Shown here one piece after another: positions 21,919 through 30,509 of a DNA stretch of 64,000 nucleotides. The position numbers were made by a program, and so were the translations under genes. The notes beneath the pieces were generated by a model that was not told where the DNA came from, ran no database searches, and was given only the letters and a program-made list of their open reading frames with translations. Source of the DNA: Limnohabitans sp. Rim8 (lineage in GTDB: Bacteria; Pseudomonadota; Gammaproteobacteria; Burkholderiales; Burkholderiaceae_C); contig NZ_CAMDLM010000002.1 of NCBI RefSeq assembly GCF_945901735.1, forward strand, positions 62,001-126,000, given 5' to 3'. Numbering within the stretch: the stretch's first letter is position 1; each line of letters opens with the position of its first letter.

Positions 21919-22338
21919 TCATGTTTTCTCAAGCACCAAGCGGTTACCCGCCATGGCCTGAATTCGGTAAACGCCTGGGGTCGCGGTCTGGCCTGGTGCC
22001 AGCACCGCTGTCCAAGCCGCACCACGGTGCTTGACTTGCGCCGTGCCCATGGCATCCCATGCCTCGACTTCTACGGTGGCACCCAGGTCCAGATGTTGGT
22101 CATGGGCTTGCGTGCCGGTGGTCACCTGGCGTTGACGCCATTGGCCCAGCAGCAACGCGCCTGCGCCACCGACGAGGGCGGCCGCCGCCAGCTGCGTGCT
22201 GATGTTGTAACCCGCCATGGCGGCCAGTGCTCCCGCCACAGCACCCAAGCCCAGCATCAGTAGGTAAAACGTACCGGTCGCCAGCTCCAATGCCACCAAG
22301 GCGCCCGCCAGAACCCACCACATCGTTGTGTCGTTCAT
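21919..22338 (-). CDS. NfeD family protein
   Basis: A 139-residue protein with N-terminal membrane helices (WWVLAGALVALELATGTFYLLMLGLGAVAG and further) and a C-terminal OB-fold-like NfeD domain (LGATVEVEAWDAMGTAQVKHRGAAWTAVL). The ATG at 22338 is preceded by AAAGGACAGGC, which decides the start. It lies 36 bases upstream of the SPFH gene on the same strand; the pair probably acts together in membrane quality control. Confidence 0.88.
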   Translation of the reverse strand: MNDTTMWWVLAGALVALELATGTFYLLMLGLGAVAGALAAMAGYNISTQLAAAALVGGAGALLLGQWRQRQVTTGTQAHDQHLDLGATVEVEAWDAMGTAQVKHRGAAWTAVLAPGQTATPGVYRIQAMAGNRLVLEKT

Positions 22339-22736
22339 GCCTGTCCTTTCTGTTTTGATGCACGCATTGTCGTGGCTTTGTGCATGGGTCTTTATAGACC
22401 AGCCTGTGGGCAGGTCCGCCCTGGGCGGCCCAAGCCCTGCACATGGTAAGGACAATCACGGCCCCTGCATTTGCCTGAACCTCGACGTGGGGGCCTGTCG
22501 CTCGCGGCCATGCTCCATTTGGGCCGGGCTGCAACGAGGGATCGATGGGCACAGTTTGGTCATAATGGTTTGAATTTTTTTGAGCTGGCGTGTTGGCCCG
22601 ACCAAGCGCAACGGCAAGATTCAAAGACAATCACTTTTTGACCCTGTTGGGAGTTCACGGCGTGACCATAGATGTAACTTCGGGCCCTGAATGGCGTTCC
22701 AACACCCATGCGCCATGGCCCGTTCACGACCCTTTG
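22339..22736. other. Intergenic region nfeD to bciA
   Basis: 398 bases between divergent genes. I see no TGT-N12-ACA palindrome, no terminator and no convincing small gene. The bciA frame is open upstream to a GTG at 22590, so part of this may be bciA coding sequence. A CATAAT at 22561-22566 is a possible -10 element without a clear -35. Confidence 0.4.
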
Positions 22737-23744
22737 ATGGTTGAGGAAGTCCATTCCCCGAAGCGCGTGCTTTTGTTGGGGGCGACGGGCACGATCGGCA
22801 TGGCCACCGCGCGGGCACTGGTTCAACGGGGTCACCCAGTGGTGTGCCTTCTCAGGCCGCGCCGAAGTGATCAACATCTGAAAGCCAACGCAGCGCCGCC
22901 AGAAAGCTTGGCCGGGGTCACGGTTGTGTGGGGGGATGCGTCTGATCCAGAAGTTTGGAGCCAGCCGTCTTTTAAGGAGGCCCCTTTTGATGTGGTGGTC
23001 TCTTGCATGGCCTCGCGCACGGGTTCTCCTCAAGACGCGTGGCGGGTTGATCACCAAGCCCATGTGAGGGCGCTGAAAGCGGCACAAACGATAGGTGTGA
23101 GGCATTTTGTGCAACTGTCGGCCATCTGTGTGCAAAAGCCCTTGCTGGCGTTTCAGCATGCCAAATTGGCTTTTGAAAAAACCTTGATCGAATCAGGCAT
23201 GACCTATTCCATCGTGCGCCCGACTGCTTTTTTCAAATCGCTTTCGGGACAGCTCGATCGTGTCAAAAAAGGCAAGCCGTTTTTGATTTTTGGCGACGGA
23301 CAGTTGACCGCCTGCAAGCCCATCAGCGACGACGATTTGGCGGATTTTTTGGTGGGCTGCATAGACGATGTGTCGCGGCACAACCAAATATTGCCCATCG
23401 GTGGGCCGGGGCCGGCCATCACGCCGCTGGCGCAGGGCGAGCATTTGTTTGCTGTGTTGGGAATGCCGCCGCGTTTCAAGCGTGTTCCGGTGGGTCTGAT
23501 GGACGCCATCGTGGGCGTGTTGAGCGTGTTGGGGAAGCTCATTCCCGCTGCTGCGGACAAGGCCGAGTTGGCCCGCATTGGGCGGTATTACGCCACCGAG
23601 TCCATGCTGGTGTGGGACGCTCAGGCTCAGCGCTACGATGCGCAGGCCACACCCTCACACGGTTCGCAAACGCTGTTGGATGCTTATGCCCGTTGGGTCA
23701 AAGGGGAGGGCGCGCCCGACCGCGGGGAACACGCCGTTTTTTAA
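22737..23744 (+). CDS. bciA: Divinyl (proto)chlorophyllide a 8-vinyl-reductase
   Basis: A 335-residue NmrA-like, NAD(P)-binding protein that reduces the C8 vinyl group in (bacterio)chlorophyll synthesis. Visible are the Rossmann start RVLLLGATGTIGMATARALVQRGHPVVCLLRP and the family's VRHFVQLSAICVQKPLLAFQHAKLAFEKTLIESGMTYSIVRPTAFFKS in its conserved parts. It sits at the left border of the photosynthesis cluster. The ATG at 22737 was chosen because homology begins there; a GTG at 22590 would add 49 residues. No PpsR box lies upstream. Confidence 0.85.
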   Translation: MVEEVHSPKRVLLLGATGTIGMATARALVQRGHPVVCLLRPRRSDQHLKANAAPPESLAGVTVVWGDASDPEVWSQPSFKEAPFDVVVSCMASRTGSPQDAWRVDHQAHVRALKAAQTIGVRHFVQLSAICVQKPLLAFQHAKLAFEKTLIESGMTYSIVRPTAFFKSLSGQLDRVKKGKPFLIFGDGQLTACKPISDDDLADFLVGCIDDVSRHNQILPIGGPGPAITPLAQGEHLFAVLGMPPRFKRVPVGLMDAIVGVLSVLGKLIPAAADKAELARIGRYYATESMLVWDAQAQRYDAQATPSHGSQTLLDAYARWVKGEGAPDRGEHAVF

Positions 23745-23864
23745 GCGGCGTTCTTCGGCAAATCATGCAATGGCGAGTCAAGTCACGACGATGCGCCATT
23801 GAAGCTCTCAAGAGGGCTGAGGGGCTTTTTCACTGGCTTTGTGGTGAAGGTGCAAGGCCGATGT

Positions 23865-24812
23865 TTATCGCCAGTCGATCACCATTTTCAAGCACGCAGG
23901 GTCGCCAAAGGCCACCTCATAAGCGCGTTGAGCATGCTCAGCGGTTTCGGTGTGGGTCAGCAAGCCGTCCAGGGGCAAGGAGCCATTGTGGAACATGGCG
24001 ACCACCGCGTCGAGGTCGTGTTTTTTCCATTGCGCGGCGACACGCACCGTGGCTTCGCGCATGAAGGCGGGGGCGTAGGCAAAAGACAAATCTTGTGTGT
24101 AAAAACCGGCCAACACCACTTCGCCGCCCGGGGCCATTTTGGCAATCACCTTGTTCAAAATATTGGCGTCACCGCTGACATCACAAATGCAGCGGTAGTC
24201 CTTGCGCACATCCTGGTCGGGGTGGATGACGTCGTAGCCCAGCGCGCCTTTTTGCCTGACTGTTTGGGTTTCCCAGACCACCGGCGCAGGCCGGCCTGCG
24301 GCCACCACCATGCGCGCCAAAAGTCGGCCCATGATGCCGTGGCCAATGATGAGGTCGGGATAGGCCAAAGGCATGGCTTCGCGGCCCACGCTGAACACAT
24401 GATGCGCTGTGGCGGCCAAGGCCAGCAGCACGCCCTTGGCACCCAATGCCGGGTCCAACTTGACGGCCCGTTGATGCGGCACCACCAAACGCTCACCCGA
24501 TCCGCCAAAGATGTTTTGCACCCCTTGGAATGCGTAAGAGCCGGGTAAAAAGACCACGTCACCGACGGCCAAGCCCGTGACCCCATCGCCTATTTTTTCG
24601 ATGGTGCCCACGGTTTCGTAGCCCGGCACCAAGGGGTAGGACAAGCCCGGGAAGGGTGGCATGGTGCCCTCCCACAGCAACCGTTCGGTGCCGGTGCTGA
24701 TGCCGCTGAACGACACTGCCACCTCCAGGTCTTGGGGCCCCATGGGGGCGAGTTCCAATTCACGAACACTCAAGGATTGGGGCGCTTCAAAAACAATGGC
24801 TTTGGCTTTCAT
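23865..24812 (-). CDS. Second BchC-like dehydrogenase (bacteriochlorophyllide a dehydrogenase paralogue)
   Basis: A 315-residue zinc-free MDR-type dehydrogenase closely resembling BchC: GISTGTERLLWEGTMPPFPGLSYPLVPGYETVG, LPDLIIGHGIMGRLLARMV-like core and ending DPACLKMVIDWR. BchC oxidises the C3 hydroxyethyl group of bacteriochlorophyllide to acetyl. A canonical bchC lies in the main operon at 28545, so this is a diverged duplicate. It has no PpsR box upstream and points leftward, convergent with bciA. It may be redundant, act on a different substrate, or be xenologous. Confidence 0.85.
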   Translation of the reverse strand: MKAKAIVFEAPQSLSVRELELAPMGPQDLEVAVSFSGISTGTERLLWEGTMPPFPGLSYPLVPGYETVGTIEKIGDGVTGLAVGDVVFLPGSYAFQGVQNIFGGSGERLVVPHQRAVKLDPALGAKGVLLALAATAHHVFSVGREAMPLAYPDLIIGHGIMGRLLARMVVAAGRPAPVVWETQTVRQKGALGYDVIHPDQDVRKDYRCICDVSGDANILNKVIAKMAPGGEVVLAGFYTQDLSFAYAPAFMREATVRVAAQWKKHDLDAVVAMFHNGSLPLDGLLTHTETAEHAQRAYEVAFGDPACLKMVIDWR

Positions 24813-24993
24813 GGGGGATATTTTGACGTACTTGAAAATTTGTCCCGTGCAAGAGCATCCTTGCCTGCATGTATGACACAAGGGCGCGAAGTTCACCTCA
24901 CATTGGCATCGTTGCGCTGGCTACGGTCCCGTGTGCGCCCCATGGTTTAGCTCACATAATGGGGCGTGAAAAGCAGATGGACAGGTTGACAGC

Positions 24994-25929
24994 ATGACGA
25001 TGAAGTGGGTGTCTATGGGTGTTTTTATTTTGGCCGCCGTGGTGTTCGCATTTTGGACACCAGACATGTCCGCATCCGATCTTGACAAACGGTACGCCAA
25101 GCCCTCGCTGGCGGTGCTCGAAGTCGATGGTTTGAACATCCATTACAAAGACACAGGCCCCAAGAGTGCACCGGTCCTGTTGTTGTTGCATGGCTTTGGC
25201 TCCAGTTTGCAAACTTGGGACGATTGGGCCGCCCAGCTGGACAAGCATTACCGTGTGATCAGGCTCGATCTGCCCGGCTTCGGCTTGACGGGCCCCAGCC
25301 CAGTGAACGATTACTCAGAAGAAAAAGATTTGGCCACCTTGACCCATTTCGTGGACAAGCTGGGGGTCGCCGAGCTGTCGGTCATTGGGCACTCCATGGG
25401 CGGCAAAATGGCCTGGACTTTCGCGGCCGCCCAAGGGCCACGCGTCAAAGCCTTGGTCTTGATGGCGCCTGACGGGTACCCCCAAGCGCAAGACATTGGC
25501 TCCAAACCCTACGCCATGCCAGGGGTCATGGGTTTGATGAAGTTTTTCCTGCCCAAGTACTTGGTTCGAAAATCTTTGGAGCCTGCCTTTTTTGATGCCT
25601 CGGCCTTGGATGAGCGCTTGGTCGAACGCTACCACGACATGCTCAGAGCGCCGGGTGTTCGAGGGGCCATTTTGGAGCGCGGCCAACAGACGGTTTACAC
25701 CGACCCCGTGCCCCGTTTGAAAAAAATCACCGCCCCGACATTGCTCCTTTGGGGGCAAGCGGATCTCATGATTCCCAGCAGCAACGCCCAAAACTATGCG
25801 GGTGTTTTGGCGGACGCCCAAACCGTGTTACTGCCCAATTTGGGGCATTTGCTGCAAGAAGAGCAGTCGCACCTTGGATTGGCCCAAGTCACCCAATTTC
25901 TCAACAAAAACCTGCAAGCGGTGAAATAA
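24994..25929 (+). CDS. Membrane-anchored alpha/beta hydrolase
   Basis: A 311-residue protein with an N-terminal hydrophobic anchor or signal (WVSMGVFILAAVVFAFW) and an alpha/beta-hydrolase fold: oxyanion HGFGSS, nucleophile GHSMGG, Asp in WGQADLMIP and His in LGHLLQEEQ. The substrate is unknown. Position between the second bchC and crtE suggests a PGC link; BchO is also an alpha/beta hydrolase, but I cannot equate the two. The ATG at 24994 follows GACAGGTTGACAGC; ATG 25000 is an alternative. Confidence 0.82.
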   Translation: MTMKWVSMGVFILAAVVFAFWTPDMSASDLDKRYAKPSLAVLEVDGLNIHYKDTGPKSAPVLLLLHGFGSSLQTWDDWAAQLDKHYRVIRLDLPGFGLTGPSPVNDYSEEKDLATLTHFVDKLGVAELSVIGHSMGGKMAWTFAAAQGPRVKALVLMAPDGYPQAQDIGSKPYAMPGVMGLMKFFLPKYLVRKSLEPAFFDASALDERLVERYHDMLRAPGVRGAILERGQQTVYTDPVPRLKKITAPTLLLWGQADLMIPSSNAQNYAGVLADAQTVLLPNLGHLLQEEQSHLGLAQVTQFLNKNLQAVK

Positions 25930-26254
25930 ACGGCTTTTTAGCCCGATGCTTCAGCCCCGTCACAAGGCTTGAGAAACCCTGATTTCGCGCCATGCCCCAG
26001 CCTAGAGGGGGCGGTAGCGCAAGGCCAGCAACTGGCCCGCGTTGATCCAAGATGGGGTCACTCAGTCCCGTTTTTTTGCAGACGTCGCTGACGTGGTGTG
26101 TGGCGCAACGCATCAGTTGGGATGCGTTTTTACCGCCCACCCGCCTGAAAAAACATCCCGTAGCCCTGCGCACCGTGCGCGTGCGGGTCCAAGCGGCTTG
26201 TGCAGTTGGGCCGTTTCCACAGTCCAGGCCAGTCAAGTTCGGCGCAAAGCCGAA
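25930..26254. other. Non-coding stretch upstream of crtE
   Basis: 325 bases with no frame that looks like protein on either strand and no clear hairpin terminator for the hydrolase gene. Its right end runs into the crtE control region (promoter and two PpsR boxes). Confidence 0.5.
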
Positions 26255-26272
26255 TGTCAACATGTATTGACA
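26255..26272. promoter_or_regulatory. PpsR/CrtJ box 1 upstream of crtE
   Basis: TGTCAACATGTATTGACA matches TGT-N12-ACA exactly and even the longer consensus TGTCA-N8-TGACA. Its right half is also the -35 element of the crtE promoter. Confidence 0.88.
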
Positions 26273-26294
26273 ACCCGTTCAGTCTTGCTATATT
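26267..26294 (+). promoter_or_regulatory. Sigma-70 promoter of the crtE-crtF-bchCXYZ-puf superoperon
   Basis: A perfect TTGACA (26267-26272) and TATATT (26289-26294) with a 16-base spacer, overlapped by one PpsR box and followed by another, 54 bases before the crtE start. Confidence 0.8.
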
Positions 26295-26306
26295 GACACC
26301 TGGGTA

Positions 26307-26324
26307 TGTCATGTTTCATTGACA
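26307..26324. promoter_or_regulatory. PpsR/CrtJ box 2 upstream of crtE
   Basis: TGTCATGTTTCATTGACA is a second exact TGT-N12-ACA palindrome, 34 bases after the first. It lies just downstream of the predicted transcription start, fitting cooperative repression. Confidence 0.85.
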
Positions 26325-26347
26325 GACGCCTGAAACAAGGGGGATGT

Positions 26348-27277
26348 ATGGGTCTGATGACGCGAGCAGAAGAGGCGCTGAAGTTTCACTTCAACGCTGC
26401 GGCCGGGGTGGGGGCGCCGCCCAGGTTACAGGCCGCCATGGCACATGCCGTTTTTTCCGGCGGTGCACGGATTCGGCCGCAACTGTGTTTGGCCGTGGCC
26501 ACCGCTTGTGGGGATGATGCCCCGGAATTGACCAATGCCGCCGCCGTGGCCTTGGAATTCATGCACTGCGCTTCGCTGGTGCACGACGACATGCCGATCT
26601 TTGACAATGCCGATTTTCGGCGCGGCCTACCCACGGTGCACAAGGCCTTCAACGAACCGTTGGCCTTGTTGGCTGGCGACGGCTTGATCGTGATGGCTTA
26701 CCAAGTCTTGTTGCGGGCGGGGCGCCAGCACCCTGAGCGCTTGTTGGACTTGATGGACAACCTCTCGCGCGGCGTGGGTTTGCCTCAAGGTATTGTGGCG
26801 GGACAGGCTTGGGAGTGCGAAACCACCGCTGATTTAGCCCAATACCAACGTGCAAAAACAGGGTCTCTGTTTGTCTCTGCAACCTGTGCTGGCGCGATTG
26901 CCAGTGGACAGTCGCCCGAGCCTTGGGCCCCTTTGGGGGCCTTCTTGGGGGAGGCCTATCAGGTGGCCGATGACATTCGCGATGTGTTGGGTGATGTGGC
27001 CAGTTTGGGCAAACCCGTAGGGCAAGACACGCTCAACGAGCGCCCCAGTTCTGCCCAGGCCTTGGGTTTGGACGGCGCCATCCTGCACTTTGATGGGCTG
27101 ATCACGCAAGCTGCCCAAGCCATTCCAGATTGCTCTTGCCGCGACATGCTCCGTCAATTGGTGATGCTGGAGTCTGAGCGCTTGGTGCCCAAGTCCATGT
27201 GCGAGAGCTATCGGAAAAAAGCTTTGAACTTGCAGCGTCCCAAAGCCAAAAAATCATCCTCTGCCTTGACTCGTTAA
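26348..27277 (+). CDS. crtE: Geranylgeranyl diphosphate synthase
   Basis: A 309-residue polyprenyl synthetase that supplies GGPP to carotenoids and to the phytyl tail of BChl. The first Asp-rich motif is HDDMPIFDNADFRRG; the second is ADDIRDVLGD. The ATG at 26348 has AAGGGGGA upstream; an in-frame ATG at 26306 falls inside a PpsR box and is rejected as the start. First gene of the rightward superoperon; crtF follows after 18 bases. Confidence 0.94.
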   Translation: MGLMTRAEEALKFHFNAAAGVGAPPRLQAAMAHAVFSGGARIRPQLCLAVATACGDDAPELTNAAAVALEFMHCASLVHDDMPIFDNADFRRGLPTVHKAFNEPLALLAGDGLIVMAYQVLLRAGRQHPERLLDLMDNLSRGVGLPQGIVAGQAWECETTADLAQYQRAKTGSLFVSATCAGAIASGQSPEPWAPLGAFLGEAYQVADDIRDVLGDVASLGKPVGQDTLNERPSSAQALGLDGAILHFDGLITQAAQAIPDCSCRDMLRQLVMLESERLVPKSMCESYRKKALNLQRPKAKKSSSALTR

Positions 27278-27295
27278 CCCTCACTCAAGACTGCC

Positions 27296-28483
27296 ATGAC
27301 TCTGCCTGCGGACATCACCCATAAGCCTTACTCCTTGCCTGACGTGACGACTTGGCATGACCGATTTCTCCAATGGCTTGAACGCTTGTATACCAGCCCC
27401 AAGCTTTACCAATGGTCGATGAGCAACCCCTTGACGCGTTGGATCCCGCGGCGTCGCACACAAAAGTTGTTTGATTTGATGTCGGGCTTTGTTTATTCGC
27501 AGGTTTTGTTGGGCTGTGTGCGCTTGGATTTGTTCAAAATGCTCCAGCAAGCACCCGCTGATTTGAAGCAAATCTCGCATCGCGTTGGCGTTCCCGAAGC
27601 CGTGTTGCAGCGCCTGTTGCTGTCGGCAGTGTCTTTGGGTTTGTTGGAGTTCAGAAGCCAAGCCCGTTACGGACTGGGCCCGCTGGGCGTGCCTTTGGCG
27701 ATCCACCCTGGTATTGGCGCCATGATTGAACACAACCACCTGCTCTATGGCGACATGCAAGACCCCTTGGGTTTCTTGAAGAACGCTTGGCGGGGCGGCA
27801 TGGCCGAGTATTGGCCTTATGCGCACGACGACCAGGCCGCTGACCGCGCCGCGCAAGACAAGTTCAGTCGGTATTCCGACTTGATGGCCGCATCGCAAGG
27901 TTTTGTGGTGCAAGAAATTTTGTCGTCTTATGCTTTTGACGAACACCGGTGTGTGCTGGATGTGGGTGCAGGCAAGGGGCGGTTTGCCAGTGAGTTGGCC
28001 AACCACGCGCCTCACTTGTCTCTTCAGTTGTTTGATTTGCCCCCTGTCTTGGCCTTGGCCAAAGACCATGTCAGCGCACAGGGCTTGCTCGAGCGGATGC
28101 GCTTGTGTCCAGGCAGTTTTCTGCACGACCCCTTGCCCCAAGGCGCTGACCTGGTGACCTTGGTTCGGGTGGCCCATGACCATCCCGATGTGGTGGTCAA
28201 ACTCTTGCTCAAAAAAATCCACACCGCACTGCCTGTGGGAGGTGTCTTGCTCTTGGCAGAGCCCATGGCCCAAGCGCAGTCAGGCGCACAGGACGGCTAC
28301 ACGCAGTCGGATGCCTATTTCCACTTTTACCTGTTGGCCATGGGGGCGGGTCGCCTGCGCACCCCAGAAGAGCTGATGCGCTTGATGCAAGAGGCTGGAT
28401 TCGCACAAATCGAGCGCGTGCCCAACACCATGCCCATCCATGCTCAGATTTTGGTGGGGCGCAAGCATCAGTGTTTACCCTAA
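27296..28483 (+). CDS. crtF: Demethylspheroidene O-methyltransferase
   Basis: A 395-residue SAM-dependent methyltransferase that methylates the C1 hydroxyl of demethylspheroidene. It has the dimerisation/winged-helix N-terminus typical of O-methyltransferases, the SAM loop CVLDVGAGKGRFASELA, and the AHDHPD and LLAEPMAQAQ segments. Its place between crtE and bchC agrees with other purple bacteria. Confidence 0.93.
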   Translation: MTLPADITHKPYSLPDVTTWHDRFLQWLERLYTSPKLYQWSMSNPLTRWIPRRRTQKLFDLMSGFVYSQVLLGCVRLDLFKMLQQAPADLKQISHRVGVPEAVLQRLLLSAVSLGLLEFRSQARYGLGPLGVPLAIHPGIGAMIEHNHLLYGDMQDPLGFLKNAWRGGMAEYWPYAHDDQAADRAAQDKFSRYSDLMAASQGFVVQEILSSYAFDEHRCVLDVGAGKGRFASELANHAPHLSLQLFDLPPVLALAKDHVSAQGLLERMRLCPGSFLHDPLPQGADLVTLVRVAHDHPDVVVKLLLKKIHTALPVGGVLLLAEPMAQAQSGAQDGYTQSDAYFHFYLLAMGAGRLRTPEELMRLMQEAGFAQIERVPNTMPIHAQILVGRKHQCLP

Positions 28484-28497
28484 AATATGCCCATTTA

Positions 28498-28515
28498 TGT
28501 AAATCTAATTTGACA
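28498..28515. promoter_or_regulatory. PpsR/CrtJ box 1 upstream of bchC
   Basis: TGTAAATCTAATTTGACA is an exact TGT-N12-ACA palindrome; its right half TTGACA (28510-28515) can serve as a -35 element. Confidence 0.87.
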
Positions 28516-28523
28516 CAACTTAG

Positions 28524-28541
28524 TGTAAGTTTAACAATACA
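28524..28541. promoter_or_regulatory. PpsR/CrtJ box 2 upstream of bchC
   Basis: TGTAAGTTTAACAATACA is a second exact palindrome, exactly 8 bases after the first and covering the likely -10 region (TAACAA near 28532). The 8-base spacing is the arrangement described for the bchC promoter of Rhodobacter. Confidence 0.87.
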
Positions 28542-28544
28542 ACC

Positions 28545-29498
28545 ATGAAATCAACCGCAGTCGTTTTTGACCAACCCAGACAGTTGTCCTTGCAGGCCTT
28601 GGCCCTGCCACAGCTGCAAGCGGGTGAAGTGGAAGTCGCCGTTCTGTACAGCGGCATCAGCACCGGGACTGAACGGATGTTGTGGGACGGCAGCATGCCC
28701 GCATTCATGGGCAGCACCTATCCGCTGGTGCCCGGCTATGAGACCGTGGGTCAAGTGGTCAAGGCGCCACTCGGCGCGAAACTCAAAGAAGGTCAAACGG
28801 TTTTCGTTCCTGGTGCCAATTGCTTCACGGGCGTGAAAAGCCTGTTTGGAGGAGCGGCCTCTCGTTTGGTCGTGTCGGATCAGAAGATTTTCCCCATCGC
28901 TGACCAACGGGGGCCAGATGCTGTTTTGTTGGCACTGGCTGCAACGGCTTACCACGCCGTCTCGGGGGGGGGTGGGCAAGAGCCTTTTAACCCGCCCGAT
29001 TTGATTGTGGGGCATGGTGTGATGGGTCGTTTGCTGGCACGCCTGACTGTGGCTGCTGGTTTTGCCCCCCCCACGGTTTGGGAAACGCAGCCTGAGCGCG
29101 CGCACGGTGCTGAAGGCTACAACGTCGTTCGGCCAGAAGACGATGACCACAGGGCTTACCAAGCCATTTATGACGTGAGTGGGGACACCCTTCTCTTGGA
29201 CACGCTGATCCAAAGAATTCGCCCGGGTGGTGAGTTGGTGTTGGCAGGTTTGTTCAATCAAAACTTGCACTTCTCGTCAGCTCAAGCCGTTTTGCGTGAA
29301 GCCCGAATTCGCTTGTCCGGTGAATGGAAACGTCCTGATTTGTTGGCGGTTAACCAGTTGGTCGACACAGGCCAGCTGTCTCTCAAAGGTTTGATCACGC
29401 ATGTTCAAACTGCTGAATCTGCCACCGCTGCTTACGAAACAGCTTTCGGTGATGTTGCTTGTCTAAAAATGGTCCTGGACTGGAGTGCCCACGCATGA
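28545..29498 (+). CDS. bchC: 2-desacetyl-2-hydroxyethyl bacteriochlorophyllide a dehydrogenase
   Basis: A 317-residue MDR dehydrogenase that makes the 3-acetyl group of BChl a. Core segments are YSGISTGTERMLWDGSMPAF, YPLVPGYETVGQVV, VFVPGANCFTGVKSLFGGAASRLV and IVGHGVMGRLLARLTVAAG. It is the canonical copy: first of the bchCXYZ genes, behind a double PpsR box, and its stop overlaps the bchX start (ATGA, 29495-29498). Confidence 0.95.
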   Translation: MKSTAVVFDQPRQLSLQALALPQLQAGEVEVAVLYSGISTGTERMLWDGSMPAFMGSTYPLVPGYETVGQVVKAPLGAKLKEGQTVFVPGANCFTGVKSLFGGAASRLVVSDQKIFPIADQRGPDAVLLALAATAYHAVSGGGGQEPFNPPDLIVGHGVMGRLLARLTVAAGFAPPTVWETQPERAHGAEGYNVVRPEDDDHRAYQAIYDVSGDTLLLDTLIQRIRPGGELVLAGLFNQNLHFSSAQAVLREARIRLSGEWKRPDLLAVNQLVDTGQLSLKGLITHVQTAESATAAYETAFGDVACLKMVLDWSAHA

Positions 29499-30505
29499 AT
29501 ACACACACCAAGCCCGCCGAGCAAACGATCCAATTTGTCGATCGGCTTCGCCATGAGGCTGCTCAGAACCCAGAGCCCGTCAGCACCCAGGCGCCCACCA
29601 AAGAAACGCAAATTATTGCTATCTATGGCAAGGGCGGTATCGGCAAAAGCTTTACGTTGGCCAACCTCAGTTACATGATGGCGCAGCAAGGCAAAAAGGT
29701 TTTGCTGATCGGTTGCGACCCAAAAAGCGACACCACCAGTTTGTTGTTTGGTGGCCGCGCATGCCCCACCATCATTGAGACATCTTCCAAGAAAAAATTG
29801 GCGGGTGAAGCCGTGGCCATTGGCGATGTCTGCTTCAAGCGCGATGGCGTGTACGCCATGGAATTGGGCGGGCCCGAGGTGGGTCGTGGCTGCGGTGGTC
29901 GCGGCATCATCCACGGCTTTGAGTTGTTAGAAAAGCTGGGCTTTCACGAGTGGGGCTTTGACTATGTGCTGCTTGACTTCTTGGGCGACGTGGTCTGCGG
30001 CGGATTTGGTTTGCCCATTGCTCGCGACATGTGCCAAAAAGTGATTGTGGTGGCCAGCAACGATTTGCAGTCCCTGTATGTCGCCAACAACGTGTGCTCT
30101 GCGGTTGAATATTTCCGCAAGCTCGGTGGCAATGTGGGCGTGGCTGGCATGGTGATCAACCGCGACGACGGCACGGGCGAAGCCGCCAACTTTGCCACCA
30201 AGGTCGGAATTCCGGTGTTGTCCACCATCCCGGCCAATGAAGACATTCGCAGAAAGAGCGCCAGCTACGAAATCATTGGCCGACCCGAATCCGTGTGGGG
30301 TCCGATGTTTGCCGAACTGGCTGCCAACGTGGCCACGTCGGTGCCGATCCGTCCGAACCCCATGACCCAAGACCAGCTGTTAGGCTTGTTTGCGGCATCA
30401 GCCGTCGGTCGCGATGTGATCCTCGAGCCAGCTACCCAATTTGACATGTGCGGCAAGACCGACACCAGCAAGCCCACGCTCGAAGTTGTGTACGACGAAG
30501 TCTGA
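29495..30505 (+). CDS. bchX: Chlorophyllide a reductase iron protein subunit X
   Basis: A 336-residue nitrogenase-iron-protein homologue that delivers electrons with ATP hydrolysis to BchYZ for reduction of ring B. The P-loop is [10 protein letters not shown] (residues 43-52); the [4Fe-4S]-ligand cysteines are in GPEVGRGCGGRG and DVVCGGFGLP. It overlaps bchC by four bases and is followed by bchY after 4 bases. Confidence 0.96.
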   Translation: MNTHTKPAEQTIQFVDRLRHEAAQNPEPVSTQAPTKETQIIAIYGKGGIGKSFTLANLSYMMAQQGKKVLLIGCDPKSDTTSLLFGGRACPTIIETSSKKKLAGEAVAIGDVCFKRDGVYAMELGGPEVGRGCGGRGIIHGFELLEKLGFHEWGFDYVLLDFLGDVVCGGFGLPIARDMCQKVIVVASNDLQSLYVANNVCSAVEYFRKLGGNVGVAGMVINRDDGTGEAANFATKVGIPVLSTIPANEDIRRKSASYEIIGRPESVWGPMFAELAANVATSVPIRPNPMTQDQLLGLFAASAVGRDVILEPATQFDMCGKTDTSKPTLEVVYDEV

Positions 30506-30509
30506 CACC

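Noticed and set aside
25901-26263. 120-codon reverse frame in the gap before crtE
   Set aside because: No hydrophobic or domain pattern and low-complexity Arg/Pro composition; also overlaps the crtE control region.
26306-26347. Upstream ATG at 26306 as the start of crtE
   Set aside because: It lies inside a PpsR box next to the predicted transcription start and has no ribosome-binding site; ATG 26348 with AAGGGGGA is better.
27281-28273. 330-codon frame antisense to crtF
   Set aside because: Composition (many His/Gln) and lack of domain show it is a shadow of crtF.
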